Of a DNA stretch of 64,000 nucleotides, positions 17,651 through 25,051 are shown in pieces. Where the stretch lies: assembly GCF_001668725.1 (NCBI RefSeq), contig NZ_LZKL01000095.1:62001-126000 (forward strand), read 5' to 3'. This DNA comes from Mycobacterium sp. E787 (GTDB lineage Bacteria; Actinomycetota; Actinomycetes; Mycobacteriales; Mycobacteriaceae). Position 1 is the first letter of the stretch, and the number at the start of each line of letters is the position of its first letter. The notes beneath the pieces were generated by a model. The model ran no database searches and had not been told where the DNA came from. It saw nothing but the letters and a program-made list of their open reading frames with translations. Position numbers and translations under genes: made by a program.

Positions 17651-17926
17651 TCAGGGCCGGTTGTTCGGGATCTCCGGCCAGTCCTGGAACGGACTGGGTC
17701 CCCAGTAGTCGAAGTTGTGGACCGTGCCGTCCATGTCCCGATGGTGCGCGTCGTGGCAGGTGGTCGGATCCCATTGGGGTCCCCATGACGGGTCAAACGC
17801 CTGGCCCGGGCACCAGTGGTACCCGACGAACGGCCAGGGCGGGTTGTCGGCCTGAGCGACCGGGGTGGTGCCCAAGCCGGCGCTGACGATGATCGCTGCG
17901 GCGGCGACGCGCGCGACTGTCTTCAT
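17651..17926 (-). CDS. Small secreted protein, function unknown
   Basis: A 91-residue exported peptide. The signal sequence covers residues 1-26 with cleavage after AQA. The 65-residue mature part is rich in Trp, Pro, Asp and His (NPPWPFVGYHWCPG, PQWDPTTCHDAHHRD), with two Cys that could form one disulfide. No domain was recognised. Mycobacterial genomes carry many such short Trp/Pro-rich secreted proteins; a cell-wall location is likely but the role is unknown. Confidence 0.78.
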   Translation of the reverse strand: MKTVARVAAAAIIVSAGLGTTPVAQADNPPWPFVGYHWCPGQAFDPSWGPQWDPTTCHDAHHRDMDGTVHNFDYWGPSPFQDWPEIPNNRP

Positions 17927-17986
17927 GAAAAGAACCGTACCCGAGCGCCCGGCGAACCGGTCAAAAAATTTGCGGAGCTCGCGGCC

Positions 17987-18568
17987 TCAGTCGAGCGCGC
18001 CGATCAATCGGCGCGTGATGCGCCCCAGCTGGGCACGCAGGGCGTCGTCGTCGATGTCGGCCACCAAGGGCGACACCACCCCGACCGCGATGGCCCCCGA
18101 CAGCACCGCCGCCGACACCCGCGCGTCCTCGGCGGCGTCGTCGAGCAGCACACCGTAGAGGCGCTGGATGAATTCCTGGAATGGTTCGTGCTCACCCAGC
18201 AGCCGCACGATGACGGGATCGAACTGCAATGTGCTTGCCGCGCCGCGCCGTTCGACGGCGACATCGATGACCCGGTCGAGCAGCACATCCCGGGCCCTGC
18301 TCCGATGGTCATCCGCTTCCGCCGCCTCCAGGGCCTCCTCGAGACCGCCGAGTTCGCGCTCGGTGAGCGCGATGACGATTTGCTCCTTGGTCTTGTACTG
18401 GTGGTAGACGGCGGCCTTCGTGACCCCGATGGCGTCGGCGATCATCTGCAGCGAGGTCCCGCCCACACCATGCTCGGCGATCAACTGCAGCGCGGCATCG
18501 AGGATGCGCGTCTGTGCGGCGCTGCGCGTGATGAAGCGAAACCGGCTCCTGGTCGGCGGTGAAACCAC
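17987..18568 (-). CDS. TetR family transcriptional regulator
   Basis: A 193-residue TetR repressor. The DNA-binding domain is at about 18-65: RILDAALQLIAEHG, then the helix-turn-helix SLQMIADAIGVTKAAVYHQY and KTKEQIV. The rest is a helical ligand-binding domain. It is divergent from a four-gene membrane cluster starting at 18674. Two copies of TAGCCGATCGGCTA and a half copy lie in the 105-bp gap between them, so it very probably represses itself and that cluster. The ligand is unknown. Confidence 0.93.
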   Translation of the reverse strand: MVSPPTRSRFRFITRSAAQTRILDAALQLIAEHGVGGTSLQMIADAIGVTKAAVYHQYKTKEQIVIALTERELGGLEEALEAAEADDHRSRARDVLLDRVIDVAVERRGAASTLQFDPVIVRLLGEHEPFQEFIQRLYGVLLDDAAEDARVSAAVLSGAIAVGVVSPLVADIDDDALRAQLGRITRRLIGALD

Positions 18569-18579
18569 ACTCCGAAGCG

Positions 18580-18635
18580 TAGCCGATCGGCTATTGACCC
18601 CGGCTAGCCGATCGGCTAGTTTCCTGACTAGCCGA
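18580..18635. promoter_or_regulatory. Tandem palindromic TetR operators
   Basis: TAGCCGATCGGCTA, a perfect 14-bp palindrome, occurs at 18580-18593 and again at 18605-18618 (extended to 16 bp, 18604-18619). The starts are 25 bp apart. A half copy CTAGCCGA follows at 18628-18635. The spacing and position between the divergent tetR and the membrane cluster make this the likely operator array of that regulator. Confidence 0.85.
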
Positions 18636-18673
18636 GCGCGGCCAACCGACCGGCGCGCTGGAGGGAGTCACCG

Positions 18674-19453
18674 ATGACCGGCGTCGCCGCCGACAACGCT
18701 CCCGGCCACCCGCGAAAGGCATTGCGGCGCACCGACGGCGAGTTGATCCTGTTGTGGACGTTGCCCGTCACGCTGATCATCTGGATCGCCTGCTTCTTCC
18801 TGTTTCCGGGCTTCAACCCGCCGATGTCGCCGACGATGACGGCGGACCAGGTGGCCGCGTTCTACCGGGATCCGGCCCACCTCCCGCAAATCCGCTACAG
18901 CATGATCGTGTTCAACTGGTTCGGCGTTTGCCTGGTGCCGATTCTGGCGCTGATCGTCCTGCAGGTCCGCAGGATGGCCCATCGGACCCCGATCTTCTCC
19001 TACGCGCTGCTGGGCTGCGTGGCCGGCGGTCCGACCCTCTTCCTCATCGCGAACGTCTGCTGGCTGCTGGCCGCCTTCCGCACCGAACGCAGCCCCGAGC
19101 TGACCCAGTTGCTCAACGACTTCGCGTGGATAACGTTCACGATTCTCGTTCCCTTTCTCATTGGGCAAAGCGTGATCCTCGCCCTGGCAATCTATTTCGA
19201 CGATCAGCCGCGCCCCGTCTTCCCGCGCTGGGTGGCCCATTTCAACCTGGTCGTGGCGGCCGCGCTGGTGCCCGCGGCGTTCGTCGGCGTGGCCCTGACG
19301 GGCCCGCTGGCCTGGAATGGCGTCCTGTCGTTCTGGGTGAAGAACGTTGCCATCGGCGTGTGGATCGTCATGATGGGCGTCGCGCTGGGCCGGGCGGTTT
19401 ATCGCGAGCGCGCCGAGAACGCCAGGCGCGGAACGGAACTGGCCGGCGCATGA
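18674..19453 (+). CDS. Multi-pass membrane protein, function unknown (paralog of next gene)
   Basis: A 259-residue protein with about seven predicted membrane spans (for example LWTLPVTLIIWIACFFLF, VFNWFGVCLVPILALIVL, VFLIANVCWLLAAF in approximate form). It shares with the next gene the motifs DFAW...FLIGQS, a FPRW-x-x-x-FN segment and LAWNG before the last span, so the two are diverged duplicates. I do not recognise a characterised family. The cluster also encodes cytochrome oxidase subunit III- and IV-like proteins, which suggests a membrane-bound respiratory or redox complex, as an inference. A GGAGGGAG ribosome site precedes the ATG. Confidence 0.75.
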   Translation: MTGVAADNAPGHPRKALRRTDGELILLWTLPVTLIIWIACFFLFPGFNPPMSPTMTADQVAAFYRDPAHLPQIRYSMIVFNWFGVCLVPILALIVLQVRRMAHRTPIFSYALLGCVAGGPTLFLIANVCWLLAAFRTERSPELTQLLNDFAWITFTILVPFLIGQSVILALAIYFDDQPRPVFPRWVAHFNLVVAAALVPAAFVGVALTGPLAWNGVLSFWVKNVAIGVWIVMMGVALGRAVYRERAENARRGTELAGA

Positions 19454-20274
19454 AGACAGTCCTCACGCCGTCGGCGTCCGAAGACACGCCGCCTTCGGGG
19501 CCGTTGCATCGCCGGCTCGGCTGGCACCTGCGGTACGGCCCCAAGCGCGAGTTGTGGCTGGCCTGGGCGGTGCTCGTCGTCTTCTACACCCTCTTCTTCC
19601 CGGTGTTCTTCATCGTGGCGCAGGTCCAGCCGCCGGCGCAGCCCACCTGGGACCTCGCGACGCAGGCGCACTGGTTTCACGAGCGCCACCTCGGGATACC
19701 GGTCGGCTTCGGCATCATCTTCGCTGTCGGCGGCATGATCGCGATCAATAACGCCCTCATCGCGTATTCGATGCGGCGAATGTCGGTCAGCCCGGCGTTC
19801 GGGTATTCGTACCTGGTCATCTACTCGCTCAGCGCGGTTCCCGGCATGCTGCTGCTCAACATCGCGCTGATCGTGGGGACGCTGCGACCCGAGCGAGACC
19901 CCGAAGCGCTCGGCTGGCTCTACGATTTCGCCTTCTTGTCCTTCGACGGGACCATGGGGGTTTTCCTGATCGGCTCGCTGATCTGGATGGCCGCGATCCT
20001 GCTCGACCGGAATCGGGTATTCCCCAAATGGTTCGGCTACCTCAACCTGTGCAACGCGCTCACCGAGGTCGTGGTGGCGCCGTGCTGGATCTTCCGGCGG
20101 GGCGTGTTGGCGTGGAACGGTCAGATCGCCTGGTGGCTGGACATGGTCGTGTTCGGCGTCTATCAGGTCACGTTCATCGTGATGCTGTTTCGCCTGATCC
20201 AGCGCGAGGACTTCGGCACCGGGCCGCTCCCGCTGTCTAAGGCCCGCCCGTCCGGGGAAGCGGTGCCCGCGTGA
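19450..20274 (+). CDS. Multi-pass membrane protein, function unknown (paralog of previous gene)
   Basis: A 274-residue protein with a 30-residue cytoplasmic start and about seven membrane spans (AWAVLVVFYTLFFPVFFIV, IFAVGGMIAINNALIAY and others). It shares DFAFLSFDG...FLIGS, FPKWFGYLNL and VLAWNG with the gene before it. The ATG at 19450 overlaps the upstream stop (ATGA) and its own stop overlaps the next start (GTGA), so the four genes are translationally coupled. Conserved His or Cys ligands for haem are not obvious, so it is probably not the oxidase catalytic subunit. Confidence 0.75.
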   Translation: MKTVLTPSASEDTPPSGPLHRRLGWHLRYGPKRELWLAWAVLVVFYTLFFPVFFIVAQVQPPAQPTWDLATQAHWFHERHLGIPVGFGIIFAVGGMIAINNALIAYSMRRMSVSPAFGYSYLVIYSLSAVPGMLLLNIALIVGTLRPERDPEALGWLYDFAFLSFDGTMGVFLIGSLIWMAAILLDRNRVFPKWFGYLNLCNALTEVVVAPCWIFRRGVLAWNGQIAWWLDMVVFGVYQVTFIVMLFRLIQREDFGTGPLPLSKARPSGEAVPA

Positions 20275-20852
20275 TTACCGAGGGGGCCGACCGGAGCACG
20301 CGCGCCCGATTCGTGCCCGGCCAGCCCGACATGTGGGTGTTCGTCCTGTTCGAAACGCTGGTCTTCACCGGGTATTTCGGCTTCTACCTGTTCTATCGCA
20401 GCCGAAGCCCGGAGCTCTTCCTGCACTCGCAGGCGCAGCTCGACCTGCGCATCGGGGTCGTCAACACGCTGGTGTTGTTGCTGAGCTCCTGGTCGGTGGC
20501 GCGCTGCGTCCAGTCGTCGCGGGCCGGCGCATACCGAGCGGCTCTCCGGGACGTCTTCATCACCTTCGCCTTCGCCGCGGTGTTCCTCTTTTTCAAGGTG
20601 TTCGAGTGGGTTCGGTTGGTCCGCGGGGGAAACGGCTTCGCCAGCAACGACTTCTTCACCTACTACTTCTTCCTCACCGGAATTCATTTCGTGCACCTGC
20701 TGATCGGTTTCTTCGTGCTGGGTGTCGTCGTCTACCAACTTCGAAGCACCGCCCGGCGATCTCAGGAAATCATCGAAACCTGCGCCACCTACTGGCACAC
20801 GGTCGATTTCCTGTGGGTGCTCATCTTCGCGCTGCTGTACGTGGTGAGGTGA
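20271..20852 (+). CDS. Cytochrome c oxidase subunit III-like protein
   Basis: A 193-residue, five-helix protein of the heme-copper oxidase subunit III family (CyoC/NorE-like). Visible family features are PDMWVFVLFETLVFTGYFGF near the start, FFKVFEWVRLV (the conserved Glu of helix III), FTYYFFLTGIHFVHLL and TYWHTVDFLWVLIFALLY at the end. Subunit III normally stabilises a proton-pumping oxidase, and NorE-type members support nitric oxide reductase. No subunit I or II is in the cluster, so the partner is unknown. GTG start coupled to the previous gene. Confidence 0.88.
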   Translation: MITEGADRSTRARFVPGQPDMWVFVLFETLVFTGYFGFYLFYRSRSPELFLHSQAQLDLRIGVVNTLVLLLSSWSVARCVQSSRAGAYRAALRDVFITFAFAAVFLFFKVFEWVRLVRGGNGFASNDFFTYYFFLTGIHFVHLLIGFFVLGVVVYQLRSTARRSQEIIETCATYWHTVDFLWVLIFALLYVVR

Positions 20853-20855
20853 CCG

Positions 20856-21140
20856 GTGATCGCATTCAACAAACGGCTGTTGGTGGTTTGGCTGGTGCTG
20901 GCGTCGCTCACGCTGGCCTACCTGGCGATCGACCACTCGGCGGGTGGTTCGCGTGGGCCCAGCGCGGCGGTCACGTCCAGCGTCATCGTGATCGCGGTTA
21001 TCAAGGTGCGCATCATCTTTCGCGAGTTCATGGAAGTCAGGCAAGCGCCGGCCCTGCTGTGCCGCCTGACGGACGCCTGGGTGATCCTGATCGCCGTGAG
21101 CCTGCTGGCGTGCTACTTCGCCGGGATGACGATGCGGTGA
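20856..21140 (+). CDS. Cytochrome c oxidase subunit IV-like small membrane protein
   Basis: A 94-residue protein with three membrane spans. The middle span carries VIVIAVIKVRIIFREFMEVR, the pattern of the bacterial subunit IV family (COX4_pro, NorF-like), where a conserved Lys/Arg pair follows the second helix. It begins 3 bp after the subunit III-like gene and ends the cluster. Like its neighbour it lacks a nearby catalytic subunit. Confidence 0.8.
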   Translation: MIAFNKRLLVVWLVLASLTLAYLAIDHSAGGSRGPSAAVTSSVIVIAVIKVRIIFREFMEVRQAPALLCRLTDAWVILIAVSLLACYFAGMTMR

Positions 21141-21167
21141 TGCGCGGCGCCGATGCCTGCTCGGCAG

Positions 21168-22442
21168 TCAGGCCGGCGTGAAGGTCAGGTGCAGCTCGCT
21201 GAGCCCGCGCAGGATGTACGTCGGCTCATACGTGTAGCGGCGGTCGCCGGCGGGCCCGTGCTCGGCCTCGTCGATCTTGATGTCGACCATCCGGTCCAGG
21301 ATGCGCTCGATGGAGACACGGCCTTCGACTCGGGCCAGCGGCCCACCCGGGCACGAGTGCACGCCGCGCGCGAACGCCATGTGCTCGCGGACGTTCTTGC
21401 GGCGGAGGTCGAACTCGTGCGGGTTCTCGAACCGGCGTGGATCGCGGTTGGCCGCGCCCGGCAGCACCATGACGACGGTGCCCGGAGCGATGTCGACGCC
21501 GCCAACCGTGGTGGCCTTCCGCGCCAGCCGCGAGTCACACTTGACGGGGCTGTCCATCCGCAGCGATTCCTCGATGAACCCCGGGATCAGGGTGCGGTCG
21601 TCACGCAGCTGTTGCTGGATGTCGGGCCGGTCGCCCATCACCTGCAGCGCGGCGCTCAGCAGCTTGGCCGTGGTTTCCTGCCCGGCCGCGAACAGGAACG
21701 TCGCCGAACGAACCACCTCGATGACCTCGGGCGTGGATCCGTCCGGATACTTCGCGGTCGCGAGGGAGGTGAGCACGTCGTTGCGCGGTTCGCGCCGCCG
21801 TTCCTCGATGTAGGAGCAGAACTTGTCGTCGAGCCATTCCAGCGGGTTGATGCCGACGCTCTCATGGTCGAGGGCACCCACCCGCGCGTCGGGGCGGTCG
21901 GCGCCCAGCACGACCCGAAACTCCTTGTGGTCTTCCTCGGGAACGCCGAGCAGGTCGGCAATCACCAAGGTGGCGAACGGTTTTGAGTATTCGCCGATGA
22001 ATTCGCAGCGGCCGGTGACCAGAAATTCGTCGAGCTGGCGGTCGGCGAGCCGCCACATGAACTCCTCGTTCTGTTTCAGCCTGCTCGGTGTCAGCAGCTT
22101 GGCCAGCACCGACCGGGCGCGGGTGTGATCCGGCGGGTCCATGGTGACCATGTGCTCGTTCATCGGGAAGTAGCTGCGGTGCTCGTCGATCTGCGGGCTG
22201 ATGTCGTCGCCCTCGGGCGTAAACGGCAGCGGCGGGAACGGCCCGCCCAGCGCGACGATGTTCGAAAAGGTGTCGGGGTCCTTGTAGACCTCGCAGGCCT
22301 CCTCGTAGCCGGTGACCGCGACGACGCCGTGGTGCGGCAGTCGCAGCACCCGGTTCCGGCTACGCAGGTAGTCGAAGTAGGGGTGCGGATCGGGAACGAG
22401 AGATTGATCGGTGAAGAAATCGATCGTGTCGAAGTCGCTCAT
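21168..22442 (-). CDS. Cytochrome P450
   Basis: A complete 424-residue soluble P450. The oxygen-binding I-helix reads AGQETT, the K-helix ExxR is ESLR, and the haem loop FARGVHSCPGG places the thiolate ligand at Cys364. MVTMDPPDHTRARSVL is the conserved helix C region. It should hydroxylate a hydrophobic substrate using external ferredoxin electrons; no ferredoxin is adjacent. It is divergent from a TetR gene (start 22662), with a dyad between them, which suggests local control. CYP subfamily not assigned. Confidence 0.94.
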   Translation of the reverse strand: MSDFDTIDFFTDQSLVPDPHPYFDYLRSRNRVLRLPHHGVVAVTGYEEACEVYKDPDTFSNIVALGGPFPPLPFTPEGDDISPQIDEHRSYFPMNEHMVTMDPPDHTRARSVLAKLLTPSRLKQNEEFMWRLADRQLDEFLVTGRCEFIGEYSKPFATLVIADLLGVPEEDHKEFRVVLGADRPDARVGALDHESVGINPLEWLDDKFCSYIEERRREPRNDVLTSLATAKYPDGSTPEVIEVVRSATFLFAAGQETTAKLLSAALQVMGDRPDIQQQLRDDRTLIPGFIEESLRMDSPVKCDSRLARKATTVGGVDIAPGTVVMVLPGAANRDPRRFENPHEFDLRRKNVREHMAFARGVHSCPGGPLARVEGRVSIERILDRMVDIKIDEAEHGPAGDRRYTYEPTYILRGLSELHLTFTPA

Positions 22443-22528
22443 GTTGTGCGTGCCTCCAAAAGCGGCGCCGGCCGAAGGGTGGTTCGGCGGCGAGACTCTG
22501 CGCCGCCCAAGTCCGATATGCGTGAAGT

Positions 22529-22546
22529 GCTGAGCACCTGCTTAGC
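22529..22546. promoter_or_regulatory. Candidate operator between P450 and TetR genes
   Basis: GCTGAGC-ACCT-GCTTAGC is an 18-bp dyad with 6 of 7 pairs complementary. It lies in the 219-bp gap between the divergent P450 (start 22442) and tetR (start 22662), the usual place for autoregulation by a TetR protein. No other signal was recognised in this gap. Confidence 0.5.
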
Positions 22547-22661
22547 ATGGCGGTAATGTCAGGGTCAAGGTCGCCACGCCCGGCCGACTCCCGACCTGGC
22601 TACGATCGGGCATGGCGACACCGAGGTGTCGCCGGTACGTCGAGAGTACGGAGTCAAAGGC

Positions 22662-23372
22662 ATGTCGTCTGCTTCCGCGGCCCGCAGGCTCGGGGCGCCG
22701 GACGCGAAGAACCGCGGCCTGCTGCTCGATGCGGCCGAGCAGTTGATGATCGAAGAGGGCTATGCGGCCGTCACGTCGCGCCGGCTCGCCAGCCGCGCCG
22801 GGCTCAAACCCCAGTTGGTGCACTACTACTTCCGCACCATGGACGAGCTTTTCCTCGACGTCTTCCGCCGCCGCGCCGAGGAGGGCCTGCGCGTGCAGGC
22901 GCGAGCGCTGCAAAGCCGTCAGCCGCTGTGGGCGCTGTGGAGATTCGGCACCGATCCCGGGTTCACCCGCATCTCAATGGAGTTCATGGCGCTGGCCAAC
23001 CACCGCAAGGAGATGCGAGCCGAAATCGCCTATTACGCCGAACGTTTCCGCGAGGAGCAGCGTCAGGTGGTGGCCGCGGCGCTGCAGCGTTACGGCGCCG
23101 AGAGCGAGGACGTGTCGCCGGTGGTGTGGACGGTCCTGATGACCAGCCTGTCGCGGTTCCTGGTGCTCGAGCAGGCCGTTGGGATTGCCGGCGGTCACGC
23201 CGAAACCCTGGAGCTGGTCGAGAGTTACCTGCGCCGCCTGGAGGGTGAGCCGCAGCCCATTGCCGGGGTGCCGCCCACCTGGGTCGTTCACCAGGTTCGC
23301 AACGAGCAGAGCGCCCCTTTGGGGCCGATCTTGGAGACCACTACCTTGCCGTCCACCGACAAATCGCATTGA
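22662..23372 (+). CDS. TetR family transcriptional regulator
   Basis: A 236-residue TetR regulator. The N-terminal domain has RGLLLDAAEQLMIEEGYAAV and the helix-turn-helix SRRLASRAGLKPQLVHYYF. A large helical domain follows. I chose ATG 22662 (AAAGG just upstream); an in-frame start at 22626 is also open. It probably controls the divergent P450. The last 85 bp overlap the end of the convergent small secreted gene (23288-23716), so one of the two genes may have a degraded or extended end. Confidence 0.88.
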   Translation: MSSASAARRLGAPDAKNRGLLLDAAEQLMIEEGYAAVTSRRLASRAGLKPQLVHYYFRTMDELFLDVFRRRAEEGLRVQARALQSRQPLWALWRFGTDPGFTRISMEFMALANHRKEMRAEIAYYAERFREEQRQVVAAALQRYGAESEDVSPVVWTVLMTSLSRFLVLEQAVGIAGGHAETLELVESYLRRLEGEPQPIAGVPPTWVVHQVRNEQSAPLGPILETTTLPSTDKSH

Positions 23373-23716
23373 ATGCCGCCCGCTGCCATCGGTTCATGAC
23401 CGGTGGTGGCGGTGACCATCGCCCACTGATCGGGGTTGAGCAGGTTCACCGGCTGCACCCATGGCTTACCCGGCCCGACATCGGCGTGGACCTGCGGCGT
23501 GAAGACATAGGGGTTGTGGCTGTAGTCGGAGAACAGCGTCGGATCCTGATCCTGGTAGAAGATGTCCACGTAGGCCGGGCTCGTGGACGAGACGACGTAC
23601 ACGACCTGGTGGAAGACCGGGTCGGCGTGCGCCCGCCCGGGGTTGACCGGCCAGGCCGCCAGGCCGAGCAACATCGCCGAGCCGAGGCCCAACAGTTTCT
23701 TCGCGGTGCTGGTCAT
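23288..23716 (-). CDS. Small exported protein, function unknown
   Basis: A 142-residue protein from ATG 23716 (GGAG 5 bp upstream). The signal peptide runs to about residue 31 (cleavage after RAHA, before DPVFHQ). The mature part looks beta-rich (VFHQVVYVVSSTSPAYVDIF, YVFTPQVHADVGPGKPWVQ, IQCDLSVDGKVV) with two Cys near the end. This resembles the mycobacterial MmpS-like or secreted beta-sandwich proteins in overall pattern, but I cannot name a family. Its ATG overlaps the stop of the enoyl-CoA hydratase upstream (ATGA), so the two are coupled. Its end overlaps tetR on the other strand. Confidence 0.75.
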   Translation of the reverse strand: MTSTAKKLLGLGSAMLLGLAAWPVNPGRAHADPVFHQVVYVVSSTSPAYVDIFYQDQDPTLFSDYSHNPYVFTPQVHADVGPGKPWVQPVNLLNPDQWAMVTATTGHEPMAAGGIQCDLSVDGKVVVSKIGPKGALCSLRTW

Positions 23717-24459
23717 CTCGCTCCTCCGGCTGCCGGGCGCGGACTGGCGGTGCGGTTCATCACCCGCTCTGCGGCCTGCCAGTGGGCGTCGGCAACCCAC
23801 AGCCGTGCAAAGGATGCTATCGCTTCATCAGCGGAAACGCCGCTGATTACCCGTTTTATCTCGGCAGCCGGGTGGCGGGCCAGCGACGTGGCAACCGATC
23901 GCCACCCGTCGTCGAACGAGGCGCGGGGAAAAACAAGGTCCACCAAGCCGATCCGCTCCGCCTCCGCGGCACCGAGGGTCATTCCCGTGCCCGCCAGCAG
24001 CAACGCCTTGCTCTTTCCGACGATCGCGGCCAGTCGTTCGGCGCCGCCCCACGCCGGCATGATCTCCAGCGTCACCTGATTGAAGGCGATCTTGATGTCG
24101 TCGGCGGCCACCCGGATGTCGGCGGCGACGGCGAATTCGGCGCCGCCGCCGAAGGCGTGGCCGTTCAGGGCGGCCACGACCGGCGCCGGAAACGCCGCCA
24201 GCTGGTCGCAGATCGACCTCATCCGTCTGGCCATCGCGGCGGCGTCTGCCTCGGTGCGCAGCGCGCTCAGCTCCTTGAGATCCCCGCCGGAGACGAACGC
24301 CCGATCGCCCGCGCCCTTGATGACGAGGGTGCGCGCACCCGCCGCGGCGTCGATCGCCTTCTCCAGCTGCTCCATGGTGTCCAGGGCGATGGCATTGCGC
24401 GCGTGCGGGCGATCGATGGTGAGCACCGCCAGCCCGTCATCGAGCTCCAGGTCCACCAT
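23713..24459 (-). CDS. Enoyl-CoA hydratase/isomerase family protein
   Basis: About 248 residues from ATG 24459 (an earlier ATG at 24510 is in frame but lies inside a dyad that looks like an operator). It is a crotonase: LTIDRPHARNAI, the oxyanion-hole segments FVSGGDLKEL and ALNGHAFGGGAEFAVAADIR, and the second active-site region TLEIMPAWGGAERLA. In the hydratases two Glu are catalytic; here the position after FNQVTL is Glu (LEIMPAWGG), so hydratase activity is possible but not certain. It probably acts on an acyl-CoA in beta-oxidation. Coupled to the small exported protein that follows. Confidence 0.88.
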   Translation of the reverse strand: MVDLELDDGLAVLTIDRPHARNAIALDTMEQLEKAIDAAAGARTLVIKGAGDRAFVSGGDLKELSALRTEADAAAMARRMRSICDQLAAFPAPVVAALNGHAFGGGAEFAVAADIRVAADDIKIAFNQVTLEIMPAWGGAERLAAIVGKSKALLLAGTGMTLGAAEAERIGLVDLVFPRASFDDGWRSVATSLARHPAAEIKRVISGVSADEAIASFARLWVADAHWQAAERVMNRTASPRPAAGGAR

Positions 24460-24520
24460 GTGGTCATCGCTCCAATGATCGGGACGGCCGGGAATCGCCG
24501 ATATTGGCATTCTCTTGCGG

Positions 24521-24537
24521 GGAGAATAACATCATCG
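24521..24537. promoter_or_regulatory. Candidate operator (motif copy 3)
   Basis: GGAGAATAACATCATCG matches the 7+3+7 dyad seen at 2352-2368 and 26004-26020 (left arm 6 of 7, right arm 5 of 7 to CGAGAAT-N3-ATTCTCG). It lies just upstream of the enoyl-CoA hydratase. An overlapping outward dyad ATTCTC-N7-GAGAAT occupies 24509-24527. Confidence 0.35.
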
Positions 24538-24579
24538 CGGCAGGCCAAGAACTGTCGTCAGCGGGATCGAGGTGGCCGA

Positions 24580-25002
24580 GTGCGTAACCGAATCGTGGCG
24601 ATTGCCGCCGCGGCGCTTGCCGTAACCGGCGTCGGCGCCTGCAGCCCGAAGCCGCAAAGCCCGATCTCCAGCTCCGCGTCGGTGTCGGTCAACGGCAACG
24701 ACGCGAACATCCATGTGGTCAAGTGCAGCCAGCTGGAGTGGTATCGGACGATCGAGATCGGCGGCGATTTCGCCGGGGCGAAGGTCGTCATCGACCAACG
24801 CGCCGAGCCGCTCACCGCCGAGTCGGTGCGAATCCAGAATCTGGGCGGCTTCACCGGCATGTACTCGGCGCATGACGGGGGCAACGCGGACATGACCCTG
24901 AGCGGTGAGCGGTTCACGATCACCGGGACCGCCAACGGCTACAAGACCGACAAGCCGGGCGAACCGGCTTCCGCGTCGTTCAAAATCGTCGCGACCTGCT
25001 GA
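24580..25002 (+). CDS. LpqH-like (19-kDa antigen family) lipoprotein
   Basis: A 140-residue lipoprotein. The signal peptide ends in the lipobox VGAC with lipidated Cys21. After a Ser/Pro linker comes the family domain: VSVNGNDANIHVVKCSQ, WYRTIEIGGDF, VRIQNLGGFTGMYS, GERFTITGTANGY and a final ATC. This is the pattern of the mycobacterial 19-kDa antigen LpqH and its paralogs, which are surface-exposed and stimulate TLR2 in other species. GTG 24580 is preceded by GAGGTGG; the open frame upstream belongs to antisense sequence of the hydratase. Confidence 0.87.
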   Translation: MRNRIVAIAAAALAVTGVGACSPKPQSPISSSASVSVNGNDANIHVVKCSQLEWYRTIEIGGDFAGAKVVIDQRAEPLTAESVRIQNLGGFTGMYSAHDGGNADMTLSGERFTITGTANGYKTDKPGEPASASFKIVATC

Positions 25003-25051
25003 CCGGGGGGTTCGTTAGTCGCCGCCGAGCGTCCCCAAAAGGCCGTACTCT

